Assembly (NCBI RefSeq): GCF_000711825.1
Contig: NZ_JONJ01000007.1
Span: forward strand, 112,586-176,585
Length of the DNA: 64,000 nt
DNA from: [Clostridium] aminophilum DSM 10710
Lineage (GTDB): Bacteria; Bacillota; Clostridia; Lachnospirales; Lachnospiraceae
Reading direction: 5' to 3'
Made by a program: the position numbers and the translations under genes. Below are positions 1 to 9,879 of the stretch, piece after piece; within the stretch, counting starts at the first letter, position 1; each line of letters begins with the position of its first letter. The notes beneath the pieces were generated by a model that saw only the letters and a list, made by a program, of their open reading frames with translations, made no database searches and had not been told where the DNA came from.

Positions 1-92
1 ATAACCGAATAATCCTGGGCAAGGCTTCCTCTCATCATTTTCAGGTAGGCCAGATCGTCATCTACAATCACTATCTTCTTTTTTTGTTCCAT
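1..92 (-). CDS. Response regulator, N-terminal fragment (cut by window edge)
   Basis: Only about 30 codons are inside the window. They begin MEQKKKIVIVDDDLAYLKMM, the classic first beta strand and acidic pocket (IVIVDDD) of a receiver domain, so a CheY-like or larger response regulator is expected. Its ATG overlaps the stop codon of the upstream hybrid kinase by one base (TGATG), which implies translational coupling and makes it a likely phosphoacceptor or output partner of that kinase. The output domain, if any, lies outside the window. Confidence 0.85.
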   Translation of the reverse strand, partial: MEQKKKIVIVDDDLAYLKMMRGSLAQDYSV

Positions 93-3000
93 CAGTCACC
101 TGCCCTTTCCAGACTGTTGTACACTTCTTCCATTGCACGGATAAGACGGCCCATCTGTTCCCAGTCAAATTCATCCAGCGCATCCATAAACCGCTTCGAC
201 AGTTCCTTGAGTTCCGGATTTCTCACGATCTCCGCAAGCAGTTCTCCGTTTTTCAGTGCGGTGTCATAATCATAGATCTCAATGGCGGTCTTCAGTGCAG
301 CGGTAATTTCACGAAGCTCCGCTTCGGCCTCTGCCTGAGCGGCACCTTCCTCCTCCGGCGTATTGCCCGGATCCGCCTGTTCCTCCCTGATCAGCGGATC
401 CGGAACATTCTCCGGCTGGATGAATCCCATCTCGACCTTTGCATCGTAGGAATCTTTCTGCAGTGCATCGATCATTTCGAGAACAGCCGGCGCCTGCTCC
501 CACATGCTTTTCAGATCTCCGGTGTCATGGTAGGCCTCCAGAAGAGCCGCCAGACGGCTCAGGTGATCCGCCCCCGCCAGACTGGCAGTGCTCTTTAACT
601 TATGCATCTGCATTGAAAAATCATCCGCTTCCCGGTGATAGATCATGAGTTCAAATTTCTCTCTGAGTCTTTCCAGTTCCTTCAGCAGAATTTCCAGAGA
701 AGTGAAAAATCCTTCCGGCGAACCGCAGAACCGGATTCCGCTCATAACATCGATCTCATCCACACGGAACGTCCATGTCGGAACCGGCGGAAACATTTTC
801 TGATTCTCACTGTCAATGAGTTCTCTGGTCCGCTCATTCAGGGAATCAGTGATGTCCCTTTGAACCACTTCCACTTTTTCTTTCGGAAGCCACTGCAGAA
901 CCACTTCCTCCAGACGGTCCGGCTTCACCGGCTTCGGCACGTAGTCGTTAAACCCGGCCTCCAGATACTGTTCCCTCGCTCCTTCGATGGCATTGGCCGT
1001 CAGGCAGATCACCGGCACGGAACGGCAGTATTCCGGTTCCATCTTCCGGATATGCTGAAGTGTCTCGATTCCGTCCATATCCGGCATCCGGTAATCCAGC
1101 AGCACCAGATCATAGGTCTTCCGCTTCATCCAGAGAAGACACTCTTCGCCGCCCGACGCCGTGTCGATGTGAAGTCCCGTCTTTTTCAGAAGATCGCTAA
1201 TGACCATCAGATTCATCATCGCATCATCCACCACAAGGATCGACGCATCCGTCGCATGGAAGCTTTCCTGATAATGTCTCTCTTTCCGTTTCTTATTCAC
1301 ATTCATCGCATACGATCCGATGGGTTTTCCGTATCCCCTGACCGGAAGATCGAAATAAAAGATCGAACCGACGCCGTAAACGCTCTTGACTTCCAGCCTG
1401 CTGTTCATCTTTTCAAGAATACGCTTCACAATGCTGAGTCCAAGTCCCGTTCCCTGAATCCTCCGGTTCTTTTTGAGGTCCAGGCGTTCAAAGGACTCAA
1501 AGAGTTTCGCCTGATCTTCCCGTTTTACTCCCATGCCGGAATCGATCACGGCAAAATGAAGCGTCAGATCCGTCGGATTCTCAATCGCTTCGTTCAATGC
1601 GAGTTCCTTGCCATTTCCTCCCTTCATGGCACAGCGAAGGAGAACCGTTCCGACCGAGGTATATTTCTGCGAGTTGGTCAGAAGGTTGATCAGAACCTGT
1701 TTGGTTCGCATCACGTCACCGATCAGGTTCTGTGGGATTCTGGGATCGATCTGGCTGTAAAACTTCAGTCCCTTTGACTCAATCCGGTGCCGGATCAGAC
1801 CGTCCAGATCGTCCATCAGCGTGCGGAAATCATACTCTTCCTCGATGATCTCCATCTTTCCGGCCTCGATCTTCGAGAAATCCAGAACGTCATTGACCAG
1901 GGAAAGAAGCGTATTGCCCGCCTCCTGAATATTATTCGCATACTCCCGGACCTTCGGAGGCAGATTCTCCTCGCGAAGGATCAGTTCATCCATTCCAAGG
2001 ATCGCATTGATCGGCGTGCGGATCTCATGAGACATATTGGACAAAAATGCCGTCTTCGCCTCGCTCGCCGCCTGCGCGTGACGCGCCATCTCATTCAGTT
2101 CGGAAGTGGTGGTGGTCAGATAGTTCGTGAGACGATCCGCCAGGGTCAGTCCGGCCTCCGCCTCTTTAAAAGAAAGCATCTGGAACATTGCCTCGGAATC
2201 GTGGTCTTTCCGGTCGCCTTCCCGCATCGCCACTGCCACCACCGCACCGCTGAACACGCCGCACACGCCGTGCCAGGCGTAGATCTCCCCCGAACTGGTG
2301 CCCGACATCAGCCGGATGTTCGCCCGGAGATAACATTTGATCTCCTCCGATTCCCGGACGCCGAGAAGTCCCGCGCGGCTCGCGCAGCGGTAAAGAAGCA
2401 GCGCTTCCGGACAGAATTCATCGACGGCTTTGCTTCCGCGGTCAGCCTCATGAAGGAGCGCCGAACTGCTTCCGTAGCCGAGCCGGAGAATCTCCCCGTC
2501 GTAGATATCGCCGAAGAAATAAAGTTCTCCCTCCGGCCCGTTGTAGAACGGTACGCGGACAATCGTGGTGTCACCGCGCTCCAGCACCAGCGGAAATTCA
2601 TTGATATTCAGCAGGAAATCCGGCGTATTTTTTACGCCGAGATACCGCTCGTAAAGCTCCACCGCCGGTTTTCCGTCCACACTCAGAAGACAAGTGTCAC
2701 CGATCTGTCTCGGCCGGTCTTTGTCCACCGTCGCAACCATGCCGCGGCCAAGCTGTGTCCATCCGAGGCGGTAGTCCATCATGATATTCAGGTTTTCGCC
2801 GGAATACGTGACGGCAAGAATTCCATCCGAAATCAGTTTGTGATTGCTGATAATATAAGGCTGCTCGCCCTTCATCATGTCATCCAGAAAGACGTTTGCC
2901 TTGGTTCCGAAAAAAGCGACATCCTCAAAGCCATCGGAAATCTCGCGGATAAAACGGGAAATCTCCAGCGTATCCCCGTTCACAAAAAGCTGAACTCCCT

Positions 3001-3364
3001 TCAGATTCTTCGTCTGGGAAAGAATATTCCGCAGCTGGAAAATGCATTCGTCCAGAGTACTTTCATGAAGTTCATAGATGTGGCTTGCAAGATCCGCCGC
3101 ATCGAAAAACAAAAAGCTGACTTTCGCCTCGAACTTGCTGTCAAAATTCAAAAGTCCGAACTGCGATGCCCCGGTGATGATCATCTTCGGATAGGCGCGG
3201 TTTAAAACACGCATGACCTGCGTGATCAGCTCGCGCGGTACCCGGTTGGTATAAATGATCGCGACGGAAGCATTGGCCTGAAGGTACTTTGCTTCCAGAT
3301 CGACATTGTTCAGCAGCTCGTAGGTATCTCTCTCGTCGTGTACAACGTAGGTTCTCTGTTCCAT
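92..3364 (-). CDS. FIST-domain hybrid sensor histidine kinase with receiver and HPt domains
   Basis: This 1090-residue protein has no clear membrane segment and is probably cytoplasmic. Residues about 20-380 resemble FIST N and C sensory domains, a family proposed to bind small ligands such as amino acids. A HisKA domain follows with phospho-acceptor H446 in SHEIRTP, then an ATPase domain with GTGLGLSIVKR at about 638-648, a receiver domain (acceptor D757 in LVLLDYRMPDMDG, conserved K811 in VPKPVKP), and an HPt domain with H921 in HKLKSTA. An acidic tail of about 120 residues closes it. All relay residues are present, so a His-Asp-His relay is plausible, ending on the response regulator encoded immediately downstream. 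AAGGAGACCAC precedes the ATG. The input ligand is unknown; FIST assignment is by pattern, the kinase parts are certain. Confidence 0.9.
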   Translation of the reverse strand: MEQRTYVVHDERDTYELLNNVDLEAKYLQANASVAIIYTNRVPRELITQVMRVLNRAYPKMIITGASQFGLLNFDSKFEAKVSFLFFDAADLASHIYELHESTLDECIFQLRNILSQTKNLKGVQLFVNGDTLEISRFIREISDGFEDVAFFGTKANVFLDDMMKGEQPYIISNHKLISDGILAVTYSGENLNIMMDYRLGWTQLGRGMVATVDKDRPRQIGDTCLLSVDGKPAVELYERYLGVKNTPDFLLNINEFPLVLERGDTTIVRVPFYNGPEGELYFFGDIYDGEILRLGYGSSSALLHEADRGSKAVDEFCPEALLLYRCASRAGLLGVRESEEIKCYLRANIRLMSGTSSGEIYAWHGVCGVFSGAVVAVAMREGDRKDHDSEAMFQMLSFKEAEAGLTLADRLTNYLTTTTSELNEMARHAQAASEAKTAFLSNMSHEIRTPINAILGMDELILREENLPPKVREYANNIQEAGNTLLSLVNDVLDFSKIEAGKMEIIEEEYDFRTLMDDLDGLIRHRIESKGLKFYSQIDPRIPQNLIGDVMRTKQVLINLLTNSQKYTSVGTVLLRCAMKGGNGKELALNEAIENPTDLTLHFAVIDSGMGVKREDQAKLFESFERLDLKKNRRIQGTGLGLSIVKRILEKMNSRLEVKSVYGVGSIFYFDLPVRGYGKPIGSYAMNVNKKRKERHYQESFHATDASILVVDDAMMNLMVISDLLKKTGLHIDTASGGEECLLWMKRKTYDLVLLDYRMPDMDGIETLQHIRKMEPEYCRSVPVICLTANAIEGAREQYLEAGFNDYVPKPVKPDRLEEVVLQWLPKEKVEVVQRDITDSLNERTRELIDSENQKMFPPVPTWTFRVDEIDVMSGIRFCGSPEGFFTSLEILLKELERLREKFELMIYHREADDFSMQMHKLKSTASLAGADHLSRLAALLEAYHDTGDLKSMWEQAPAVLEMIDALQKDSYDAKVEMGFIQPENVPDPLIREEQADPGNTPEEEGAAQAEAEAELREITAALKTAIEIYDYDTALKNGELLAEIVRNPELKELSKRFMDALDEFDWEQMGRLIRAMEEVYNSLERAGD

Positions 3365-3681
3365 GTGGTCTCCTTATTCTGCCACGGTCATCCCGGCTTT
3401 CCGGTGAATTTCTCTTCCGGTCCGGGCGGAAACGGCACAATTCTCCTGTAACGTCGCTCTCCTGCGGTTCACTCGCTGTTCTCATTCTGCTCTCGAACTG
3501 TTTTCGTGCCGTTTTATATTGTTTCGTATCCGTTAATTTGCTGTTCGTTTTCCAAAACACACGTTATCGTTTTTATATCGACGGGAGAAAGGCACATTAT
3601 AAAGCTTCCATATGAGAAAATCCATCGCTTTGTTAATCTTTTTACAAATTTCTGAATGGGCCCTCTATCACACGGAAAAAA

Positions 3682-3690
3682 TGGTATAAT
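3682..3690 (+). promoter_or_regulatory. Extended -10 promoter for pgi
   Basis: TGGTATAAT gives a perfect -10 hexamer (3685-3690) with the TG-N extension, about 45 bases before the pgi start; no good -35 is visible, as expected for an extended -10 promoter. It lies in the 372-base divergent gap between the hybrid kinase and pgi (3365-3736), in which I see no other gene. Confidence 0.7.
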
Positions 3691-3736
3691 ATCACCATAA
3701 TTACGGACACAAATTACGATCAGGGAGGAAGCGAAC

Positions 3737-5320
3737 ATGGCAGTAGAATGGAAAAATCTGGATACCCTCGCATCTTACGAGGCACTTCAGAAGGAATCGA
3801 CGGTCGATCTCGCATCGGCCATGACCGGCGAATCCGGCGAAAAGCGCGCAAAGACATATCAGATTCCGATGGCGGAGGGACTCTCCTATAACTATGCGGC
3901 AAAGTGCGTTGATGACCGTATTCTTGCCGCTCTGGCAAAGCTGGCGGAGGAAGCGCAGCTCTCCGAGAAATTTGCCGCTCTCTATAACGGCGAAGTGATC
4001 AATACCGGCGAAAAGCGTCTGGTACTCCACCACCTCTGCCGCGGTCAGCTGGGCGAAGCCGTTCAGGCGGACGGCACCGACAAGCGGGCATTCTATGTGG
4101 AGCAGCAGGAACGGATCGCCGCATTTGCAGACAGGGTTCATAACGGAGAAATCACCAACGAAAAGGGTGAGAAGTTTACGGAAGTCGTTCAGATCGGCAT
4201 CGGCGGCTCTGACCTCGGCCCGAGAGCGATGTACCTTGCTCTGGAAAACTGGGCAAAAACCACCGGCAATATGAAGATGAGCGCAAAGTTCATCTCCAAC
4301 GTGGACCCGGATGATGCCGCGGCTGTTCTGGGTTCCTGCGACATTGCGCACGCCATCTTCATCCTTGTGTCCAAGTCGGGAACCACTCTGGAGACGCTGA
4401 CCAACGAATCTTTTGTAAAAGACGCACTGACAAAGGGCGGCTTCGATCCGGCAAAGCATATGATCGCGGTCACCAGTGAGACGTCTCCTCTGGCGAAAAA
4501 TGCCGGCTATCTCGACGCGTTCTATATGGACGACTATATCGGCGGCCGCTACTCGTCCTCGTCCGCAGTCGGCGGCGCGGTTCTCTCCCTCGCCTTTGGC
4601 CCGAAGGTCTTCGCGGATTTCCTTTGCGGCGCTCACGAGGCGGATGTCACGGCCAAAGAGACCGATCCGTTAAAGAATCCGGCCATGCTGGATGCCCTGA
4701 TCGGGGTCTACGAGCGGAATATTCTCGGTTACGGCGCAACGGCGATCCTTCCGTATTCCCAGGCGCTCTCCCGCTTCCCGGCACATCTCCAGCAGGCGGA
4801 TATGGAGTCCAACGGAAAATCCGTCAACCGCTTCGGCGAACCGGTTTCCTATGTGACCGGTCCGGTCATCTTCGGTGAGCCGGGCACCAACGGCCAGCAC
4901 TCCTTCTATCAGCTCCTGCATCAGGGAACAGACATTGTCCCGCTTCAGTTCGTCGGTTTCCGGAAGAGCCAGATCGGTTCGGATGTTGTGATTGAGAATT
5001 CGACCAGCCAGCAGAAGCTCTGTGCCAATGTCGCAGCGCAGATCGTGGCTTTTGCCTGCGGAAAGCAGGATGAAAACAGGAATAAAGAGTTCAAGGGCGG
5101 CAGACCGTCCAGCATTATCATCGGCGATCAGCTGACACCGGCATCCCTCGGTGCTCTGCTCGCGCATTTCGAAAATAAAATCATGTTCCAGGGCTTCCTT
5201 TGGAACGTGAATTCCTTTGATCAGGAGGGCGTTCAGCTCGGAAAGCTGCTTGCGAAGAAAGTCCTGGCACATGATACAGATGGGGCTTTGAAAGTTTACA
5301 GTGATCTGCTGAATATCTGA
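3737..5320 (+). CDS. pgi: Glucose-6-phosphate isomerase
   Basis: Interconverts glucose-6-phosphate and fructose-6-phosphate in glycolysis and gluconeogenesis in the cytoplasm. The 527-residue protein carries the family signatures QIGIGGSDLGPRAMY (phosphate loop and substrate site) and SKSGTTLET, and a C-terminal region with the conserved GANGQHSF-like stretch (here GTNGQHSF). Length is typical of the longer bacterial PGI form. GGGAGG lies 8 bases before the ATG. It is monocistronic behind an extended -10 promoter, and its stop codon directly abuts the stop codon of the convergent aspA gene, leaving no room for a separate terminator. Confidence 0.97.
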   Translation: MAVEWKNLDTLASYEALQKESTVDLASAMTGESGEKRAKTYQIPMAEGLSYNYAAKCVDDRILAALAKLAEEAQLSEKFAALYNGEVINTGEKRLVLHHLCRGQLGEAVQADGTDKRAFYVEQQERIAAFADRVHNGEITNEKGEKFTEVVQIGIGGSDLGPRAMYLALENWAKTTGNMKMSAKFISNVDPDDAAAVLGSCDIAHAIFILVSKSGTTLETLTNESFVKDALTKGGFDPAKHMIAVTSETSPLAKNAGYLDAFYMDDYIGGRYSSSSAVGGAVLSLAFGPKVFADFLCGAHEADVTAKETDPLKNPAMLDALIGVYERNILGYGATAILPYSQALSRFPAHLQQADMESNGKSVNRFGEPVSYVTGPVIFGEPGTNGQHSFYQLLHQGTDIVPLQFVGFRKSQIGSDVVIENSTSQQKLCANVAAQIVAFACGKQDENRNKEFKGGRPSSIIIGDQLTPASLGALLAHFENKIMFQGFLWNVNSFDQEGVQLGKLLAKKVLAHDTDGALKVYSDLLNI

Positions 5321-6754
5321 TCAGTTTTTCAGAATATCCATCGGATCTTTTCCCCGGATACCGGGTTTTGTCATGGTATACGGGTCTAGAATATCTTTTA
5401 ACTGATCTTCTGTCATCAGTTTTTTCTGAAGAATCAGGTCCCGCACGGAGGCATTGCTTCGCAATGCCTCTTTTGCTATGTTCGCCGCCGTCTCATAGCC
5501 GACGTAAGGACAGATCGCGGTGATAATGCCGATACTGTTCTCGACCATTTCACGGCAGTGTTCCTCGTTGGCCGTAATTCCGGTAATGCAGTTGTCGACC
5601 AGAGTCCGGACCGCATTGGTCAGTGTCTGAATCGACTCAAAGAGTTTGTAGAAAATCACCGGTTCAAAGGCGTTCAGTTCCAGCTGTCCGGCCTCGGTTG
5701 CCATCGCAATCGTCATATCGTTGCCGATAATGTTGAATGCGACCTGGTTCACCACTTCCGGAATGACCGGATTGATCTTGCCCGGCATGATGGAAGAACC
5801 GTTCTGCTTGGCCGGAAGGTTGATCTCACAGAACCCGGTCCTCGGTCCCGAGGACATGAGGCGCAGATCATTACACATCTTTGAGAGATTGACCGCACAG
5901 CTCTTCACGATACCGGAAACCATCGCGTAATTGTCCAGATTCTGGGTAGCGTCAATCGTGTCATAGCTCTGCACAAGCTCCTCACCGCTGATGGTGGACG
6001 TGTTCTTCACCACGCGGCGGAAATATGCCGTGTCGGCGTTCAGTCCCGTTCCGATGGCGGTTCCGCCAAGATTCAGGGACCGGACTTCTTCTTTCGCCGC
6101 CTCAAAGCGGCCGATATCCCTGCGGATTCCCCCCGCATAGGCGTGAAACTCCTGTCCGAGCCGGATCGGAACCGCATCCTGCAGCTGGGTGCGTCCCATC
6201 TTGATAACCGAATCGAATTCCGCAGCCTTTGCGAGAAGCGCATCTTCCAGACGGTTCAGCTGCTCCTGCGCATTTTCGAGAAGGGTCAGCGTCGTCATTT
6301 TTCCGCAGGACGGAAAGACATCGTTCGTCGACTGACCGCAGTTGACATCGTCGTTCGGATTGATGATCGAATAGTCTCCTTTTTTTCCGCCCATGAGCTC
6401 GATGGCACGGTTCGCAATGACTTCATTTGCATTCATGTTCAGCGAAGTCCCGGCGCCGCCCTGAATCGGATCGACAATAAACTGATCGTGAAGCCTGCCC
6501 TTGATGATCTCATCGCAGGCGCGGACGATGGCGTCTGCTTTGTCGCGGCTTAAGACACCGACCTCGCAGTTTGTGATGGCGGCGGCTTTTTTGATCTGCG
6601 CCACGCTCACGATCAGCTGGGAATGAATCTTCAGCCCGGTAATGTGGAAATTCTCATACGCACGGAGCGTCTGTACCCCGTAATAGGCATCTTCCGGAAC
6701 CTCCTTCTCCCCGATGGAGTCGTGTTCCAGACGATACCCCTCTCTGACTTCCAT
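5321..6754 (-). CDS. aspA: Aspartate ammonia-lyase (aspartase)
   Basis: Reversibly deaminates L-aspartate to fumarate and ammonia, feeding anaerobic fumarate use or amino-acid catabolism. The 477-residue protein has the fumarase/aspartase signature GSSIMPGKINPV followed by IPEVVNQVAFNIIGND, which favours aspartase over fumarase; TNDVFPS and GRTQLQDAVP are further superfamily motifs. AAGGAGG precedes the ATG. It begins 83 bases after the end of oppF on the same strand, so it may be cotranscribed with the peptide importer, which would fit catabolism of imported peptides. Tail-to-tail with pgi, stops adjacent (TGA/TCA). Confidence 0.93.
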   Translation of the reverse strand: MEVREGYRLEHDSIGEKEVPEDAYYGVQTLRAYENFHITGLKIHSQLIVSVAQIKKAAAITNCEVGVLSRDKADAIVRACDEIIKGRLHDQFIVDPIQGGAGTSLNMNANEVIANRAIELMGGKKGDYSIINPNDDVNCGQSTNDVFPSCGKMTTLTLLENAQEQLNRLEDALLAKAAEFDSVIKMGRTQLQDAVPIRLGQEFHAYAGGIRRDIGRFEAAKEEVRSLNLGGTAIGTGLNADTAYFRRVVKNTSTISGEELVQSYDTIDATQNLDNYAMVSGIVKSCAVNLSKMCNDLRLMSSGPRTGFCEINLPAKQNGSSIMPGKINPVIPEVVNQVAFNIIGNDMTIAMATEAGQLELNAFEPVIFYKLFESIQTLTNAVRTLVDNCITGITANEEHCREMVENSIGIITAICPYVGYETAANIAKEALRSNASVRDLILQKKLMTEDQLKDILDPYTMTKPGIRGKDPMDILKN

Positions 6755-6837
6755 TATAAAGATCCTCCTTGTGTGGATTTTCTTATTCTCATTGTCGAAA
6801 TGTCTCAGATCTTCCGAATTGTCCGTTTAACCCGTAA

Positions 6838-7794
6838 TCACTCCGCCAGATGGCAGGCCACGAAATGATCCGGTCTGAGTTCGCGCAGCTCCGGCGTTTT
6901 CTCCCGGCAGACATCACAGCACTTCGGGCATCTGGTGTGGAACGGACATCCCTTCGGCTTATTGATGGGGCTTGGGATATCTCCGGTGATGATCGTGCGC
7001 TCCTTTCTCTTTTCCTGATCCGGATTCGGAATCGGCACAGAAGCCAGAAGTCCCTGGGAATACGGATGAAGCGTTTCCCGGTAGAGCTCATCACTCGACG
7101 CCAGTTCCACGATGGAACCGAGATACATGACCGCGATGCGGTCCGAAATGTATTTGACAATGTTCAGATCGTGGGCGATGAAGAGATAGGTCAGTCCCAT
7201 CTCCTTCTGCATATTGCGGAGAAGGTTGATGACCTGCGCCTGAATCGATACATCCAGTGCGGAGATCGGTTCATCGCAGACGATGAACTCCGGCTCGATC
7301 GCGAGGGCCCGGGCGATACCGATTCTCTGCCTCTGTCCTCCGGAAAACTCGTGCGGGAACCGGTTCGCATGCTCCCGGTTCAGTCCCACCGTGTCCAGCA
7401 GCTCGGCCACGCGCTCCCTTCGTCTCTGGGTGTCGTACATATTATGGATCTCCATACCCTCTGCGATAATCTGACCTACCGTCATGCGGGTGTCCAGCGA
7501 TGCATAGGGATCCTGGAAAATGATCTGCGCCTTTTTGGTGAATTCAAACCGCTCCTCCGCGGTTTTCAGCTCCAGCGGTTTTCCGCCGTAGAAGAGCTCT
7601 CCCTTTGTCGCATTGTAGATTCCCATCAGCGTTCTTCCCAGCGTGGATTTTCCGCAGCCGGATTCTCCGACAAGGCCCAGCGTCTCTCCTTTATAGATGG
7701 TGAGATTGACATCCTCCACCGCATGAAGGAGTCTGCCTCCGCTCACATGGAAATATTTGCAGATATGCTCTGCTCTCATCAATTCCTGATTCAT
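6838..7794 (-). CDS. oppF: Oligopeptide ABC transporter ATP-binding protein OppF
   Basis: One of the two ATPases that power the peptide importer, acting on the inner face of the membrane. Walker A is GESGCGKSTLGRT, the signature is FSGGQRQRIGIARAL, and Walker B is EFIVCDEPISALD. The C-terminal oligopeptide-transporter domain carries the cysteine pattern GCPFHTRCPKCCDVC. The 318-residue length is normal. Its ATG overlaps the oppD stop as ATGA, indicating coupling. Last gene of oppABCDF; aspA follows. Confidence 0.94.
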   Translation of the reverse strand: MNQELMRAEHICKYFHVSGGRLLHAVEDVNLTIYKGETLGLVGESGCGKSTLGRTLMGIYNATKGELFYGGKPLELKTAEERFEFTKKAQIIFQDPYASLDTRMTVGQIIAEGMEIHNMYDTQRRRERVAELLDTVGLNREHANRFPHEFSGGQRQRIGIARALAIEPEFIVCDEPISALDVSIQAQVINLLRNMQKEMGLTYLFIAHDLNIVKYISDRIAVMYLGSIVELASSDELYRETLHPYSQGLLASVPIPNPDQEKRKERTIITGDIPSPINKPKGCPFHTRCPKCCDVCREKTPELRELRPDHFVACHLAE

Positions 7795-8795
7795 GCCTTA
7801 TCCGCTCCTTCCTTCGGGCAATCCGGGTGCAGCAGCCAGCAGGACGCCTTGTGACCGTTCTCGATGGTGAATTCCGGCGGCTGCTTCTCCTTGCAGATCT
7901 TCATGCAGCTGCTGCATCTCGCCGCAAAGCCGCATCCTTTCGGCGGAACCAGAAGATACGGGGGCGTTCCCGGTATGGAGACAAGAACCTCGTCCTTCGT
8001 CGTGTCCGGAGACGGAAGACTCTTTAAGAGCGCTTTGGTATACGGGTGCTGCGGATTGTAGAAGATCTGCTTTGTATCGCCGGTCTCCATGATCATGCCG
8101 GCATACATTACCACAACGCGGTCGGCCGATCCGGCAACGACGCCCAGATCATGGGTGATCAGGATGATCGCTGTATTGATCTTCTCTCTCAGTTCATTCA
8201 GGAGCTCCATAATCTGTGCCTGAATCGTCACATCCAGCGCGGTCGTCGGCTCATCCGCGATCAGAAGCTTCGGATTGCAGGACAGTGCCATCGCGATCAT
8301 GGCCCTCTGCCGCATGCCGCCCGAGAACTCATGCGGATACTGCTTTGCGCGCTCTTCCGGGTTTGGAATATTGACCTGTTTCAGGCACTCGATCGCGCGC
8401 TGAAACATTTTATCCTTTGACATCTTTTTGTGAAGGTTTTCCGTCTCCACTACCTGCTTTCCCACCTGCATCGTCGGATTCATACAGGTCATCGGATCCT
8501 GGAAAATCATCGCGACTTCACGCCCACGGATTTTCTGCATCTCCGCCTCCGTTGCCGCAACGATGTCTTTTCCGTCCAACAGAATGGACCCCTCTTTGAT
8601 CCTCGCCGGCGGCATCGGATTCAGCTTCATAATGGTCTGCGCGGTAACGGATTTTCCGGATCCGGACTCTCCGACGATCGCCACTACCTCTCCCTCGTCA
8701 ACGTGGAAACTGACACCGCGAACCGCCTGAACCTCTCCGGCATAGGTATCAAACGACACCTTCAGGTTTTTAACATCCAATAATCTCTTTCCCAT
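7791..8795 (-). CDS. oppD: Oligopeptide ABC transporter ATP-binding protein OppD
   Basis: Partner ATPase of OppF. The 334 residues contain Walker A GESGSGKSVTAQT, signature FSGGMRQRAMIAMAL, Walker B LLIADEPTTALD and the H-loop ILITHDLGVV, followed by the family C-terminal domain with GCGFAARCSSC. It starts four bases after the oppC stop. Paralogous to OppF but not identical, as expected for a heterodimeric motor. Confidence 0.94.
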   Translation of the reverse strand: MGKRLLDVKNLKVSFDTYAGEVQAVRGVSFHVDEGEVVAIVGESGSGKSVTAQTIMKLNPMPPARIKEGSILLDGKDIVAATEAEMQKIRGREVAMIFQDPMTCMNPTMQVGKQVVETENLHKKMSKDKMFQRAIECLKQVNIPNPEERAKQYPHEFSGGMRQRAMIAMALSCNPKLLIADEPTTALDVTIQAQIMELLNELREKINTAIILITHDLGVVAGSADRVVVMYAGMIMETGDTKQIFYNPQHPYTKALLKSLPSPDTTKDEVLVSIPGTPPYLLVPPKGCGFAARCSSCMKICKEKQPPEFTIENGHKASCWLLHPDCPKEGADKA

Positions 8796-8799
8796 GAAC

Positions 8800-9795
8800 T
8801 TATCTCCTTAATTTCGGATCAAATGCGTCTCTCAGGCCGTCGCCAAACAGGTTGAAGGCGAGCATCGTCAGAGAGATACAGATCGCCGGAATCATCAGCT
8901 GGTACGGATATACACGGAAATTCTCGATACCGAGCTGAGCAAGCGATCCCCATGAACACATCGGAAGCTGAACGCCCAAACCGACATAACTCAGATATGC
9001 CTCGGAGAAGATCGCCGCCGGAATCGCCAGCGTCACACGAACGATCATGACCGAAAGGGTATTCGGAATCAGATGCTTGGCAATGATGCGGCCGGGGCTT
9101 GCTCCCAGTGCCTTTGCCGCCGTGATAAATTCCTGTTCTTTCAGGGCCACCACCTGCCCCCGGACAAGCCGTGCCATGGGAATCCACCCCACCAGCGAGT
9201 ACGCCACAATGATCGTAATCATACCCGGTTTCAGGATCATCATGAGAAGAATAACAATAATCAGATACGGGATACCGTTGATGATCTCAAGAATTCTCAT
9301 CATAATGATATCCGCCGTTCCTCCGAAATATCCGGAAATGCCTCCGTAGACCGCTCCGAGCACAAGGTCCACAATCGCGCTGACGACCGCGATGGTCAGC
9401 GAGACACGTCCGCCCATCCACGCTCTGGTGAACAGGTCTCTTCCGAGCGTATCCGTGCCGAACAGATGCACATGACCGAAGCCGCCTGCGCCGGCTTCAT
9501 CGCAGACGGTAAACATCGGCGCATTGGTATGGGAATAATGCTGTTCCCGGAAGTCAAACGGCGAGATCATCGGTGCTACGACAGACATCAGTATCATGAT
9601 GAGAAGAACCACCAGACAGGCCATCGCAATCCGGTTCTGCTTCAGTCTCCGGACCGCATCCTGGAAGGATGTAAGACTCGGTCTGTTGGTTTCCTCACCC
9701 TCCGTGGCGGACGCGCCGATGTGTTCAAACTCCGATGCATCGATATGAGAGACCGTCACATCCGATGCCTGATTGATATTTTTTTCCATTTCCAT
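8800..9795 (-). CDS. oppC: Oligopeptide ABC transporter permease OppC
   Basis: Integral membrane permease of the DppC/OppC type. The 331-residue protein has a cytoplasmic N-terminal stretch with a first membrane helix near residues 58-80, then five further helices, and the EAA loop that contacts the ATPases (EQEFITAAKALGASPGRIIAKH). GGAGG lies 7 bases before the first ATG; a second ATG two codons on is possible. Part of oppABCDF. Confidence 0.93.
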   Translation of the reverse strand: MEMEKNINQASDVTVSHIDASEFEHIGASATEGEETNRPSLTSFQDAVRRLKQNRIAMACLVVLLIMILMSVVAPMISPFDFREQHYSHTNAPMFTVCDEAGAGGFGHVHLFGTDTLGRDLFTRAWMGGRVSLTIAVVSAIVDLVLGAVYGGISGYFGGTADIIMMRILEIINGIPYLIIVILLMMILKPGMITIIVAYSLVGWIPMARLVRGQVVALKEQEFITAAKALGASPGRIIAKHLIPNTLSVMIVRVTLAIPAAIFSEAYLSYVGLGVQLPMCSWGSLAQLGIENFRVYPYQLMIPAICISLTMLAFNLFGDGLRDAFDPKLRR

Positions 9796-9879
9796 ATCTT
9801 TGTCCTCCAGACCCGGACCGGCAGTTTTTTCTGTCTGTCCCGGGCCGCCATTTCACATTGAAAGATTTCCCTTCAAACG

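Noticed and set aside
635..3205. Long open frames on the plus strand opposite the hybrid kinase
   Set aside because: They are exact antisense shadows of a well-supported kinase gene, lack ribosome binding sites and have no family motifs.
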